Below the pieces are notes generated by a model that searched no databases, had not been told where the DNA came from, and was given only the letters and a program-made list of their open reading frames with translations. Positions 46,656-54,872 of a DNA stretch of 64,000 bases are shown piece after piece. Source of the stretch: Gammaproteobacteria bacterium UBA7310 (GTDB taxonomy: Bacteria > Pseudomonadota > Gammaproteobacteria > Pseudomonadales > Ketobacteraceae); the NCBI GenBank assembly GCA_002471665.1, contig DKQK01000072.1:64847-128846 (forward strand), read 5' to 3'. Position 1 is the stretch's first letter, and the number at the start of each line of letters is the position of its first letter. The position numbers were made by a program, and so were the translations under genes.

Positions 46656-47711
46656 ATGAGTGATACCCCCATCCGCCTGACCGAATACAGTCATGGCGCG
46701 GGTTGCGGCTGCAAAATCTCACCGCAGGTACTGGACAAGATTCTGGTTTCCAGGCTGACATTGCCGGATTGGCCCCAGCTTCTGGTGGGCAACAGCAGCA
46801 AGGACGACGCCGCCGCCTATGACCTGGGGGATGGCCGGGTGGTGCTCAGCACGACGGATTTCTTTATGCCCATTGTGGACGATCCGTTTGATTTTGGCCG
46901 CATTGCTGCCACCAATGCCATCAGTGATATTTACGCCATGGGCGGCAATCCCCTGATGGCCATCGCCATACTGGGCTGGCCGGTGAACAGCCTGGGGCCC
47001 GAGGTGGCGCAACAGGTGGTGGAGGGTGGCCGGCAGGCCTGTGCCGAGGCCGGTATCCCGCTGGCCGGTGGGCACAGTATTGACGCGCCCGAGCCCATAT
47101 TCGGTTTGGCGGTTACCGGGCTCAGTGAGCGCGCTGATCTGAAACAGAATAACCAGGCTCAGGCGGGTGACCTGTTGTACCTGACCAAGCCCCTGGGCAT
47201 CGGCATCCTGACCACGGCCCAGAAACAGAAGAAGCTGCAGCCGCAACACCAACACCTGGCCCGGGATATTATGTGCCAGTTGAACACAGTGGGTGCGCTG
47301 GCGGCGCGGCTGGCGGGTGTTACCGCCATGACCGACGTCACCGGCTTTGGCCTGATGGGGCATCTGCTGGAGTTGTGCGAGGGCAGTGGATTGCAGGCCA
47401 GCATTCAGGCCCACCGGATTCCGGTGATTCCGGCGGCCCGTGACTATTTACAGCAGGGATGCATCCCCGGCGGCACGACCCGCAACCATGAAAGCTATGG
47501 CCATCACCTGGGGCCCATGAGCGTACCCCTGCAGCAACTGCTGTGCGATCCGCAAACCAGTGGCGGCCTGTTGATTGCGGTGCGGCCGGACCAGGCGGCC
47601 GCACTGGAGGCACTGTTGCGGGATCAGGGCCTGCCTGCACAGGCCATTGGCACGTTAACCCGGGCCACCGGTGAGCATCGTGTGCAGGTAACGGAAGAGG
47701 AAACAGCGTGA
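46656..47711 (+). CDS. selD: Selenide, water dikinase (selenophosphate synthetase)
   Basis: 351-residue cytoplasmic enzyme making selenophosphate from selenide and ATP. The N-terminal loop GAGCGCK places Cys17 and Lys20 as in E. coli; this is the Cys form, without an in-frame TGA for selenocysteine. GNSSKDDAAAYDL and TDFFMPIVDDPFDFGRIAAT carry metal and ATP ligands, and LAGGHSIDAPEPIFGLAVTG is also family-typical. GGAGG precedes the ATG. It overlaps selU by four bases. Supplies selenium donor for tRNA modification and, if present elsewhere, selenoproteins. Confidence 0.95.
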   Translation: MSDTPIRLTEYSHGAGCGCKISPQVLDKILVSRLTLPDWPQLLVGNSSKDDAAAYDLGDGRVVLSTTDFFMPIVDDPFDFGRIAATNAISDIYAMGGNPLMAIAILGWPVNSLGPEVAQQVVEGGRQACAEAGIPLAGGHSIDAPEPIFGLAVTGLSERADLKQNNQAQAGDLLYLTKPLGIGILTTAQKQKKLQPQHQHLARDIMCQLNTVGALAARLAGVTAMTDVTGFGLMGHLLELCEGSGLQASIQAHRIPVIPAARDYLQQGCIPGGTTRNHESYGHHLGPMSVPLQQLLCDPQTSGGLLIAVRPDQAAALEALLRDQGLPAQAIGTLTRATGEHRVQVTEEETA

Positions 47712-48871
47712 CGCGCCCGGATGCCAGCCTAGACAGTGGGGATTTTCGCGCCCTCTTTCTCAATGACGTGCCCTTGATCGATACCCGTGCGCCGGTGGAA
47801 TTCAAACGGGGTGCCTTTCCCACCAGCGTGAATCTGCCGTTAATGACCGATGAGGAACGGGCGCAGGTGGGCACCTGTTACAAGCGGCACGGCCAGGAGG
47901 CCGCTATGGAATTGGGCCGTGCATTGGTCACACCGCAACTGCAGCAGCAGCGGGTGAGTGCCTGGGTTGATTTCGCCCAACGCCACCCTGAAGGTTATTT
48001 GTATTGCTGGCGTGGCGGTTTGCGCAGTGAAATCTGCCAGCAATGGATGCGGGAAGCCGGCTGTGAGTATCCCCGTATAGGCGGCGGATACAAGGCGTTG
48101 CGCCGGTTTCTGCTTGATGAGTTTGAACGGATTTGTCAGCACTATCCCATGCAGTTGCTGGCCGGGCGCACCGGATGCAACAAAACCGCGCTCATTGAGG
48201 CCCTGCCGCAGGCGGTGGATCTGGAGGCGCTGGCCCATCACCGGGGTTCCAGTTTTGGCCGCCGCCCCGGTGGCCAGCCATCGCAATTGAACTTTGAAAA
48301 CCGGGTGGCCGTGGCGCTATTGAAAGCGGAGCAGCAGGCACAGAGTCACCATCTGCCTGTTCTGTTGGAAGACGAAAGCCGGCTGGTGGGGCGTTGTTCA
48401 TTGCCACCGCCTTTGCTGCAGGCCATGGGCCGTTGCCCGGTGGTGGTGTTGGAAGCTCCCCTGGAAGAACGGATTGAACACAGTTATCGCAATTATATCC
48501 TGAATAAGTTGGCGGAGTGGCAGGCGTATCTGGGGGAGGCGGCGGGCTTTGACGCCTTTGCCGATGATCTGACCCAATCCCTGTATCGGGTGCGCAAGCG
48601 TTTGGGGGGGGTGCGTTACCGCGAAATCGGTGCCTTGCTGGAGCAGGCCCTGGTTGAGCACCGCCAGGGCAATCCCCTGCGCCATCGCGATTTGATTCGA
48701 TTGCTGTTGGTCAATTACTACGATCCCATGTACGACTATCAGCTGGCCAAGCGGCAGGATCTGATCGCTTTTCAGGGCAATCGGGAGGCGGTACAGGATT
48801 ATCTGGGCTGTCAGGCCGCCCACTTCGCGGAGCCGGGGCTCTGGAATTCTACTTCATTTAAACCGGGTTGA
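47708..48871 (+). CDS. selU: tRNA 2-selenouridine synthase
   Basis: 387-residue enzyme (also called MnmH) that converts 2-thiouridine at the tRNA wobble position to 2-selenouridine through a geranylated intermediate. The N-terminal rhodanese domain has PLIDTRAPVEFKRGAFPTSV and the active-site loop YCWRGGLRSE (Cys100). A P-loop domain follows with LLAGRTGCNKTALIEAL, where Asn stands before the Lys instead of the usual Gly. GTG start overlapping the selD stop. It depends on SelD; together they form a complete selenium tRNA route. No selA/selB/selC is present in the window. Confidence 0.94.
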   Translation: MTRPDASLDSGDFRALFLNDVPLIDTRAPVEFKRGAFPTSVNLPLMTDEERAQVGTCYKRHGQEAAMELGRALVTPQLQQQRVSAWVDFAQRHPEGYLYCWRGGLRSEICQQWMREAGCEYPRIGGGYKALRRFLLDEFERICQHYPMQLLAGRTGCNKTALIEALPQAVDLEALAHHRGSSFGRRPGGQPSQLNFENRVAVALLKAEQQAQSHHLPVLLEDESRLVGRCSLPPPLLQAMGRCPVVVLEAPLEERIEHSYRNYILNKLAEWQAYLGEAAGFDAFADDLTQSLYRVRKRLGGVRYREIGALLEQALVEHRQGNPLRHRDLIRLLLVNYYDPMYDYQLAKRQDLIAFQGNREAVQDYLGCQAAHFAEPGLWNSTSFKPG

Positions 48872-48889
48872 TTTTTTACGGGAGTGTTT

Positions 48890-49780
48890 ATGTCAAGGTT
48901 GTATGGTTTGCTGAAAAGTCTGGTGTGTGTACGGCTGATCTGTAGTTCGTTGTTGTTGCTGGCACTGCCATTGTGGGCGCAGGCGCAAGCGTTTGTGTTC
49001 ACCGCGATACCGGATCAGGATGAATCCCGGCTGCAGCAACGTTTTGGCAAGGTGGCGGATTATCTCAGTGCCCAACTGGGAGTGGAGGTGCAATACATTC
49101 CGGTAAAATCCTATGCCGCCGCCATCACGGCGTTTCGTAATAACCAGGTGCAGTTGGCCTGGTTCGGCGGGCTTTCCGGGGTACAGGCCCGGCGTCTGGT
49201 GCCCGGTTCACAGGCGTTGGCCCAGGGCTACGAAGACCAACTCTTTAAAACCTACTTTATTGCCCATCAGGATGCAGGCCTGGAACAGGCTGATGAATTG
49301 CCCGCGGCGCTTAAAGGTAAAACCTTTACCTTCGGTTCCAAAGGATCCACTTCCGGGCGTTTGATGCCGGAGTTCTATCTGCGGCAGCAGTTCAAGAGTG
49401 CGCCACAGGCGCTGTTTTCCCGGGTGGGTTTTTCCGGCGATCACAGTCGCACCATCGCCCAGGTGCAGTCCGGCGCCTATCAGGTGGGTGCGGTGAATTA
49501 TGCAGTGTGGGAAAGCGAGTTGGCGGCGGGTAAGATCGATACCAATAAAGTTCAGGTGATCTGGACCACACCCACTTACCCTGATTATCAGTGGACGATT
49601 CGCGGCGATGTGGATCAGCACTTTGGTGTGGGGTTTACCGACAACGTGCGCAAGGCGTTACTGGAAATGAACGATGCCGAACTGCTGGCGAGTTTTCCAC
49701 GGCTGCGTTTCGTCCCCGCCAGTAATGGGGATTACGAACCCATAGAAGCCACTGCCAAAGCGATCGGGTTGCTGGATTGA
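48890..49780 (+). CDS. Selenate/phosphonate-type ABC transporter substrate-binding protein
   Basis: Periplasmic binding protein of about 296 residues, PhnD-like. The signal peptide ends near LWAQAQA. Family marks: FTAIPDQDESRLQQRFGKVA, AWFGGLSGVQARRLVPGS, and KGKTFTFGSKGSTSGRLMPE, the oxyanion-binding Ser/Thr loop. Sequences of this type lying next to selD are known as putative selenate-binding proteins. Start ATG 48890 has GGGAG upstream. It follows selU by 18 bases and overlaps the ATPase gene. Selenate or selenite is the likely ligand by context; phosphonate or phosphite cannot be excluded. Confidence 0.85.
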   Translation: MSRLYGLLKSLVCVRLICSSLLLLALPLWAQAQAFVFTAIPDQDESRLQQRFGKVADYLSAQLGVEVQYIPVKSYAAAITAFRNNQVQLAWFGGLSGVQARRLVPGSQALAQGYEDQLFKTYFIAHQDAGLEQADELPAALKGKTFTFGSKGSTSGRLMPEFYLRQQFKSAPQALFSRVGFSGDHSRTIAQVQSGAYQVGAVNYAVWESELAAGKIDTNKVQVIWTTPTYPDYQWTIRGDVDQHFGVGFTDNVRKALLEMNDAELLASFPRLRFVPASNGDYEPIEATAKAIGLLD

Positions 49781-50529
49781 TGACGGCGTCTGCGGAGCTG
49801 TTTCAGCTGATCCGGTGCACCTTTCGTTACAGCGGCCCGGAGCAGGGGGAACGCCCGGCTCTGGCCGACATCACCCTCACCATCGGGCCAGGGGAAAAGG
49901 TGGCGTTGCTGGGGCCTTCCGGTGCGGGAAAGTCAACCTTGCTGGATCTTTTGTATCAGCAGCAACCCCAGTGCAGCGCTCTGCAACCCCAGGGGGGTGG
50001 CCTGGTGGATTTGTTATCGGCTTACCAGAATATTTTTATTGGTGGCCTGGACCGGGTTGGCACTGTGGCCGCCCTGTGGAACCTGGTGCGCCCGCTGGCA
50101 GGTCAACGGCAGGCCATCACAGATCTGGCGCAACGGCTGGGTTTGCAGGACAAACTCTGGCATTCGGTGGACCGGCTCTCCGGCGGGCAACGGCAACGGG
50201 TGGCCCTGGGGCGCGCCCTGTTCCGGCAGCAGCCGGTGTTTCTGGGGGATGAACCGGTGTCCGCGGTGGATCCGGTGCAGGCGGCGGAGCTGTTAACCTA
50301 CGTTTTACAACAACATGAAACGGCGGTGGTGTGCTTGCATAACCGGCGCCTGGCACTGGATTTGTTTGATCGGATTGTTGTGCTGCAGGGCGGACGCATT
50401 TGTTGTGATGCGCCGGCGGGGGATCTCAGCGCGGAACAACTGGATCACTTTTATCAACAGGACACCTCTCCGCTGAATCCGGTTGCTTGCGGGCATCAAA
50501 CCGATGGCTGGGTAATCCGCACCTCATGA
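49780..50529 (+). CDS. ABC transporter ATP-binding protein of the selenate-type importer
   Basis: 249-residue PhnC-like ATPase. Walker A LLGPSGAGKSTLLDLLY, Q-loop region LQPQGGGLVDLLSAYQN, signature DRLSGGQRQRVALGRALF, Walker B VFLGDEPVSAVDP and an H-loop His in AVVCLHNRRLALD. The stretch between Walker A and the Q-loop is some 20-30 residues shorter than in most PhnC proteins. It starts in a TGATG overlap with the binding-protein gene and ends in an ATGA overlap with the permease. Energises selenium oxyanion uptake by inference from context. Confidence 0.86.
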   Translation: MTASAELFQLIRCTFRYSGPEQGERPALADITLTIGPGEKVALLGPSGAGKSTLLDLLYQQQPQCSALQPQGGGLVDLLSAYQNIFIGGLDRVGTVAALWNLVRPLAGQRQAITDLAQRLGLQDKLWHSVDRLSGGQRQRVALGRALFRQQPVFLGDEPVSAVDPVQAAELLTYVLQQHETAVVCLHNRRLALDLFDRIVVLQGGRICCDAPAGDLSAEQLDHFYQQDTSPLNPVACGHQTDGWVIRTS

Positions 50530-52037
50530 AGGTATCCACAAAACGTTGGTGGCCGTCGCATTCCAGTGCACGGCGCCTCAATGCCGTTTGTCTGTTGATG
50601 ATCGGTGCCGCCGTGCTGGCACTGTTGGGCGTGGATTTTCAACGCTATCCGGTGGACCCCTGGCAGGAGCTGTCCCGTATTGGCTGGGGCTTGCTGCTGC
50701 CGGGCTGGAGCGAAGCAACAACGCTCATTCAAGCTCTGCTGCAGACGGTGGCGTTCGCCTTGCTGGCGGTGGCTGTGTCCACACCCTTGGGCCTGTTGCT
50801 GGCCATGGCCTTTCGTTGGCGTCTGGTGCGAATGCTGTGTGCGGCGCTTCGCTCGGTGCACGAATTGTTTTGGGGCCTTATTTTCATGCAGTTGTTCGGC
50901 ATCAGCCCACTGACGGGATTGCTGGCGATCATTGTTCCCTTTAGTGGTGTGTTTGCCAAGGTGTTTGCTGAAATCTTTGAGCAGCAATCGCCCTTGCCGG
51001 CCCGTGCGGCACCCAAGGGGGCCTCTGTTTTCATACGCACCCTGTACACGTTGATTCCCCAATCCTGGCCGGCGTTGTTAAGTTATACCCGTTATCGCTT
51101 TGAGTGTGCCCTGCGCTCCAGCGCCATTCTGGGCTTTATTGGTTTGCCCACTCTGGGGTTTCATCTGGAGACGGCCTTCAAGCAGGGTCAGTACAGTGAA
51201 GCCGGCGCTTTGATGTGGGCGTTTCTGTTGCTGATCGCCAGCATCCGCTGGTGGTTGCGCCCGTGGCTGATTGTTCCTTACCTCATTGCCGCCATCTGGC
51301 TATTACCGGACACCATCGGGTTCAGTGACGGTGGTTCGTTGTGGCGTTTTGTGAGTGTGGATATCTGGCCCGCCGCACTGCTGGCAGGAGACTGGCACGG
51401 CTTGCTGCATTGGTTCAGTGTCATGTTCAGCCAGCAGGTGTGGCCCGGTGTGGTGCAAACCTTGTTACTGACCCAGATTGCCGTGGTGTTGACCGGGTTT
51501 ATTGTCCTGTTCACCTATCCCTTTGCCTCACGGGCATTGGTGGGGCCGTGGTTGCGTTGGCCCGGGCGCTTTGTGTTGCTGGTGTTGCGTTGCACTCCGG
51601 AGATGGTTCTGGCCTTTGTTTTGTTGCTGCTGTTTGGGCCCTCCGGGTTACCGGTGGTGCTGGCGCTGGCTTTGCATAATGGTGGGTTGATCGCGTTTCT
51701 GGTGGCCAATGCCAGTGATGCGGCGTTCAGGAGCGGGCAGGCCCGCGCCGATGATCCCCGGGGTCTCACCCGTTATGCTTACATCGAAACCCCGCGGCGC
51801 CTGCCGGCGCTGATGGCGTTTTTATTCTACCGCTGGGAGGTGATTCTGCGGGAGAGTGCGATTATGGGCATACTGGGCGTGGCAACACTGGGGTTTTATA
51901 TTGATTCGGCGTTTGAAGAAATCCGTTACGACCGGGCCTTTCTGCTGATTGTGGTAACCGCGTTGCTGAATATGTTGGTGGACAGTTTATCGCGACGGAT
52001 GCGCGGGGCATTCAGCCAGCAGACCAACATCACATGA
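50526..52037 (+). CDS. ABC importer permease, two fused PhnE-like halves
   Basis: 503-residue membrane protein made of two binding-protein-dependent permease domains in one chain (about 60-255 and 310-495). Each half has about five to six helices and an EAA-type loop. The first half shows FAEIFEQQSPLPARAAPKGA and RSSAILGFIGLPTLGFHLET; the second shows RYAYIETPRRLPALMAFLFY and RESAIMGILGVATLGFYIDS. Most phosphonate systems use two copies of one PhnE. The start overlaps the ATPase stop. It is the last gene of the selenium operon, whose members are all overlapping or within 20 bases. Confidence 0.87.
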   Translation: MKVSTKRWWPSHSSARRLNAVCLLMIGAAVLALLGVDFQRYPVDPWQELSRIGWGLLLPGWSEATTLIQALLQTVAFALLAVAVSTPLGLLLAMAFRWRLVRMLCAALRSVHELFWGLIFMQLFGISPLTGLLAIIVPFSGVFAKVFAEIFEQQSPLPARAAPKGASVFIRTLYTLIPQSWPALLSYTRYRFECALRSSAILGFIGLPTLGFHLETAFKQGQYSEAGALMWAFLLLIASIRWWLRPWLIVPYLIAAIWLLPDTIGFSDGGSLWRFVSVDIWPAALLAGDWHGLLHWFSVMFSQQVWPGVVQTLLLTQIAVVLTGFIVLFTYPFASRALVGPWLRWPGRFVLLVLRCTPEMVLAFVLLLLFGPSGLPVVLALALHNGGLIAFLVANASDAAFRSGQARADDPRGLTRYAYIETPRRLPALMAFLFYRWEVILRESAIMGILGVATLGFYIDSAFEEIRYDRAFLLIVVTALLNMLVDSLSRRMRGAFSQQTNIT

Positions 52038-52400
52038 TTGTAACCGGGCTGTAGGGGCGGGGCTGCTGCAAGGATGGAAATACCACTATGTGTTGACCCT
52101 GATGGCCCGCGAAGAAACTGATCAATGACGAGGTCTTCGTCTAACCCGCAGTTCAATCTTGATACTAAATACGTACGAGCAGATGTATTTGGCCGAGTAA
52201 CCAAGGCCAACCGGCCGCTCCTCCAGCAGAATTGAATGTCAGCGCAGCCATCGGGCGAGATGGTTATGAAATGCTGTGCGGCGCTTGTAGTGTATTGATA
52301 AAACAGAAGTGTATAAGTTTTCTTGTTGACGATGCAAAATCTGTAATCCTGTGCTGCCGGACATGGGGTATCCGATTTTTACAATGGAACCTGCGGGGCT
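52038..52400. other. Noncoding interval between convergent units
   Basis: No gene is supported between the permease stop and the TetR stop. Open frames here are short and without ribosome sites, and the composition is visibly more AT-rich than the flanking selenium operon. No terminator with a T-run was seen. It may mark an old insertion boundary, but no repeats or integrase remnants are visible. Confidence 0.5.
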
Positions 52401-53096
52401 TTAGCTGTCTGAATTTGGTTCGGTGCCGGGCGAGCTAGTCGGTGTAGCGCCTCGACTACGAGCAAGCGAGACCGCACTGTCACCCACGGCAACCCAGAAA
52501 CAAGCCAGATCCTCTATAAACTCTTCCCGACTGACAGCAACGTCTTGGTCCAGCCATGTCATCACCGCTTCGATTGTTCCGCCGATCAGAAAAGCTGAGC
52601 CGACATGTGCAATTGACAGGGGCTCACCCGCCTGGTGGTATTGGATACTGAAGGCGGACAGCACCTGCGCCATTTTTCGGATAACCAACTTACGCTGCAC
52701 AAGAGCCTGCGGATTCTCGGACGCTGAGGAAAAGAGTAATCGGGTGCGCGCCGGTTCATCCACCATCCAGCTAATACAATGATCAAGCACGTAGCGCGCG
52801 AGTGTTGAAGTGTCCAGCCCTTTCTGCCAGCCGCTTTGTGCTGCATTCTGACCGACGCCAATCAGTTCATCTGCAAGCTCATTCACCAGCGCCGCAGCCA
52901 ATGAATCAAGACTATCAAAGCTTTCATAGAAATAGCGTTTGTTCAGCCCCGCCTCAACGCAGAGTTTGTGGATAGACAGGTTTCGCCAACCCTCAGCGGC
53001 AATGATTTCATAAGCCTTACTTAATAATTGTTGTCGCCGAGCGTGAACCCGTGACTCTGCTGATTGCCCCTGAAAAGGGCGAGTAGGATGGGTCAT
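52401..53096 (-). CDS. TetR family transcriptional regulator
   Basis: 231-residue repressor. The N-terminal helix-turn-helix domain spans about 15-65 (RRQQLLSKAYEIIAAEGWRN then LSIHKLCVEAGLNKRYFYES), with FYESFDSLDSLAAALV following as is usual. The C-terminal ligand domain is all-helical, ending in an unstructured Ser/Pro-rich tail. It is divergent from the unknown protein and two SDR genes. The 155-base gap holds a near-consensus promoter with a perfect 12-base palindrome over its -10, the obvious operator. The inducer is unknown, probably a lipid or alcohol substrate of the SDRs (inference). Confidence 0.87.
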   Translation of the reverse strand: MTHPTRPFQGQSAESRVHARRQQLLSKAYEIIAAEGWRNLSIHKLCVEAGLNKRYFYESFDSLDSLAAALVNELADELIGVGQNAAQSGWQKGLDTSTLARYVLDHCISWMVDEPARTRLLFSSASENPQALVQRKLVIRKMAQVLSAFSIQYHQAGEPLSIAHVGSAFLIGGTIEAVMTWLDQDVAVSREEFIEDLACFWVAVGDSAVSLARSRGATPTSSPGTEPNSDS

Positions 53097-53160
53097 TGGC
53101 TAAAATATTCCATTAGATCAGGCAATTATCGTAGCAGTATGAAGTTCAGTCGAGCAAGCA

Positions 53161-53190
53161 TTGACAGGCCGAGATGACTGAATATATAGT
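53161..53190 (+). promoter_or_regulatory. Sigma-70-type promoter for the SDR operon
   Basis: TTGACA at 53161-53166 is a perfect -35. TATAGT at 53185-53190 is a five-of-six -10 at a spacing of 18. Transcription would start near 53197 and read into the gene at 53252, giving a leader of about 55 bases. The -10 falls inside the left arm of the palindrome at 53185-53214. Confidence 0.7.
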
Positions 53191-53214
53191 TGGTACTGTG
53201 CTGTACCAACTATA
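53185..53214. promoter_or_regulatory. Palindromic operator, probable TetR binding site
   Basis: TATAGTTGGTAC at 53185-53196 is the exact reverse complement of GTACCAACTATA at 53203-53214, with a six-base spacer. It lies between the TetR gene and its divergent target and covers the -10 and start region of the promoter, the expected geometry for repression. Confidence 0.8.
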
Positions 53215-53251
53215 GACTATAAACGTTCAGATCAGTAGAGGGAGTAACACT

Positions 53252-53917
53252 ATGCAAGCCACGTTAAAACAGGCATCCACCGTTCCGGCGCCAATATCAG
53301 ACGAGCAACGACTGAAGAATCTCAGGGCGCAAGCCGAGAGCCACCCCGAATTGGCGAAAGAAAATGCCTGGGAGCTGCTCAAAGAGCTGCAAAACGAATC
53401 GCAGTTCTATCGCTTACCCTGGTTGTTTGCCCAGGGCAATGGTGACGCAGAAGCACCCAATGGTGACACTGAAGGCATGGTGATGAACCTGCACGGTTCA
53501 TTCCTGATGCGGACGATTAACAGCGCCGTTATGCTGGGGCAGCTTCTGGGGCGCATGGGTTGGACAGGCAAAACGTTTAATCGAAAAACCGGCACCGGCT
53601 ACAACCGAATCACCGCCTCTGCTTATATCCCTACCAAGCTTGCTATGCCTCACTACAAGCTGCAAAAGCAGGGTAATGAGTTGCTTGGATTCGATTTCCA
53701 TCATCGCATTGACAGCTCACCTGTGGCACCTCACCTGAAAGTTCGCGCCATTACTTATGATGAACCGTCATTCAAGAATCCACTGATTCTTCCTAAAGTT
53801 CGGGACGAGATCGTGGAAATCGTGCCAGACGTATTTTTGGGTCGGGTGGTGTACAAGGTGAAACACGGCTGGGATATTGTCGGTTACTTCGCCCTTCGTT
53901 ATCCCTTCGTTCGCTAA
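53252..53917 (+). CDS. Conserved-looking hypothetical protein, first gene of TetR-controlled operon
   Basis: 221-residue soluble protein. An N-terminal helical part reads LAKENAWELLKELQNESQFY. A beta-rich part follows, with GMVMNLHGSFLMRTINSAVM, GKTFNRKTGTGYNRIT and KVKHGWDIVGYFALRYPFVR. No signal peptide. I do not recognise the family. GAGGGAG precedes the ATG, and the gene sits directly behind the operator-controlled promoter, 13 bases before an SDR gene. It may be a lipid- or substrate-binding partner of the dehydrogenases, but this is a guess from position. Confidence 0.65.
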   Translation: MQATLKQASTVPAPISDEQRLKNLRAQAESHPELAKENAWELLKELQNESQFYRLPWLFAQGNGDAEAPNGDTEGMVMNLHGSFLMRTINSAVMLGQLLGRMGWTGKTFNRKTGTGYNRITASAYIPTKLAMPHYKLQKQGNELLGFDFHHRIDSSPVAPHLKVRAITYDEPSFKNPLILPKVRDEIVEIVPDVFLGRVVYKVKHGWDIVGYFALRYPFVR

Positions 53918-53930
53918 GAGGCTGTCGTTT

Positions 53931-54746
53931 ATGTCCATCACTCTGAATGGTGCGGTTGCCTGTGTTACCGGTGGCGGTAGAGGAATCGGCGAGGCGACGG
54001 TCAGAGCCCTGGTTGATCACGGGGCACGCGTGGTTATCGGTGACATTGATGCCAAAGCTGCAGAGGCCGTAGCGGCGTCACTCTCAGGTGTAAGAGCAGT
54101 AAAACTGGATGTGGCCGACCCCGAGTCGTTCGCAGAATTTTTGAATGTGGCGCGTGAACTGGGGCCGGTGGATTTGCTGGTGAACAATGCCGGTATTATG
54201 CGTACCGGCGAGTTCGCCAGCATCGACCTGGCATTGTTGCACCGGGAAATGGCGATTAATACCGGTGGTGTGATCAATGGCATGCGCCTTGTCCTTCCGG
54301 AAATGCTGCAACGGGGTTATGGGCATATTGTGAATGTGTCCTCCATGGCGGGAAAAATGACTTGCGCGGGGGCTGCCGTTTACACCGCAAGTAAATTTGC
54401 AGTGGCTGGATTATCGCGCTCGGTGCGTGCCGAAATTATGGGTTCGGGCGTGTCCATTACTACGATTATGCCGTCCGCAGTGGATACTGATCTGACGGCC
54501 GGTATGAATATTCGTGGAATTCCCAAGGCCAAGCCTTCTGATATCGCGGCAGAGGTTGTCGCATCCTGTGGGCATGGTCAGCCGGAGGTAACCATGCCGA
54601 AATGGTTGTTTCCGATTGGTACTATCGAGCAGGCCTTGCCTGAACGAGTGGGTAACTGGATTAAGAAAATGGCAGGTGCACAGGAACGCATAGCACCGGA
54701 TAATGAACAGACCCGAGAATATCAGGCGCGCGTTTCTCGATCCTAA
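53931..54746 (+). CDS. Short-chain dehydrogenase/reductase (SDR)
   Basis: 271-residue NAD(P)-dependent oxidoreductase. The Rossmann motif is CVTGGGRGIGEAT, followed by LLVNNAGIMRTGEF, active-site Ser in IVNVSSMAGKM and YTASKFAVAGLSRSVRAEIM with the YxxxK pair. The Asp after the second strand (VVIGDIDAKAA) favours NAD over NADP. ATG 53931 is the natural start; the frame upstream overlaps the preceding gene. The C-terminal extension (PEVTMPKWLFPIGTIEQALP) may help bind a hydrophobic substrate or the membrane. Confidence 0.88.
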   Translation: MSITLNGAVACVTGGGRGIGEATVRALVDHGARVVIGDIDAKAAEAVAASLSGVRAVKLDVADPESFAEFLNVARELGPVDLLVNNAGIMRTGEFASIDLALLHREMAINTGGVINGMRLVLPEMLQRGYGHIVNVSSMAGKMTCAGAAVYTASKFAVAGLSRSVRAEIMGSGVSITTIMPSAVDTDLTAGMNIRGIPKAKPSDIAAEVVASCGHGQPEVTMPKWLFPIGTIEQALPERVGNWIKKMAGAQERIAPDNEQTREYQARVSRS

Positions 54747-54872
54747 TCAGTGCAATGTGCAAATACTGCCGATACCCGTCTGGGCGGTTTCAGGGCTCCT
54801 GAAATCGCCCTGGATGTGAATCTGATCGATTCCCCCACCCAGCATACTGGGATAACCCTTGAGATAATAATC

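Noticed and set aside
46656..46720. Selenocysteine codon in selD
   Set aside because: The active-site position encodes Cys (TGC), with no in-frame TGA.
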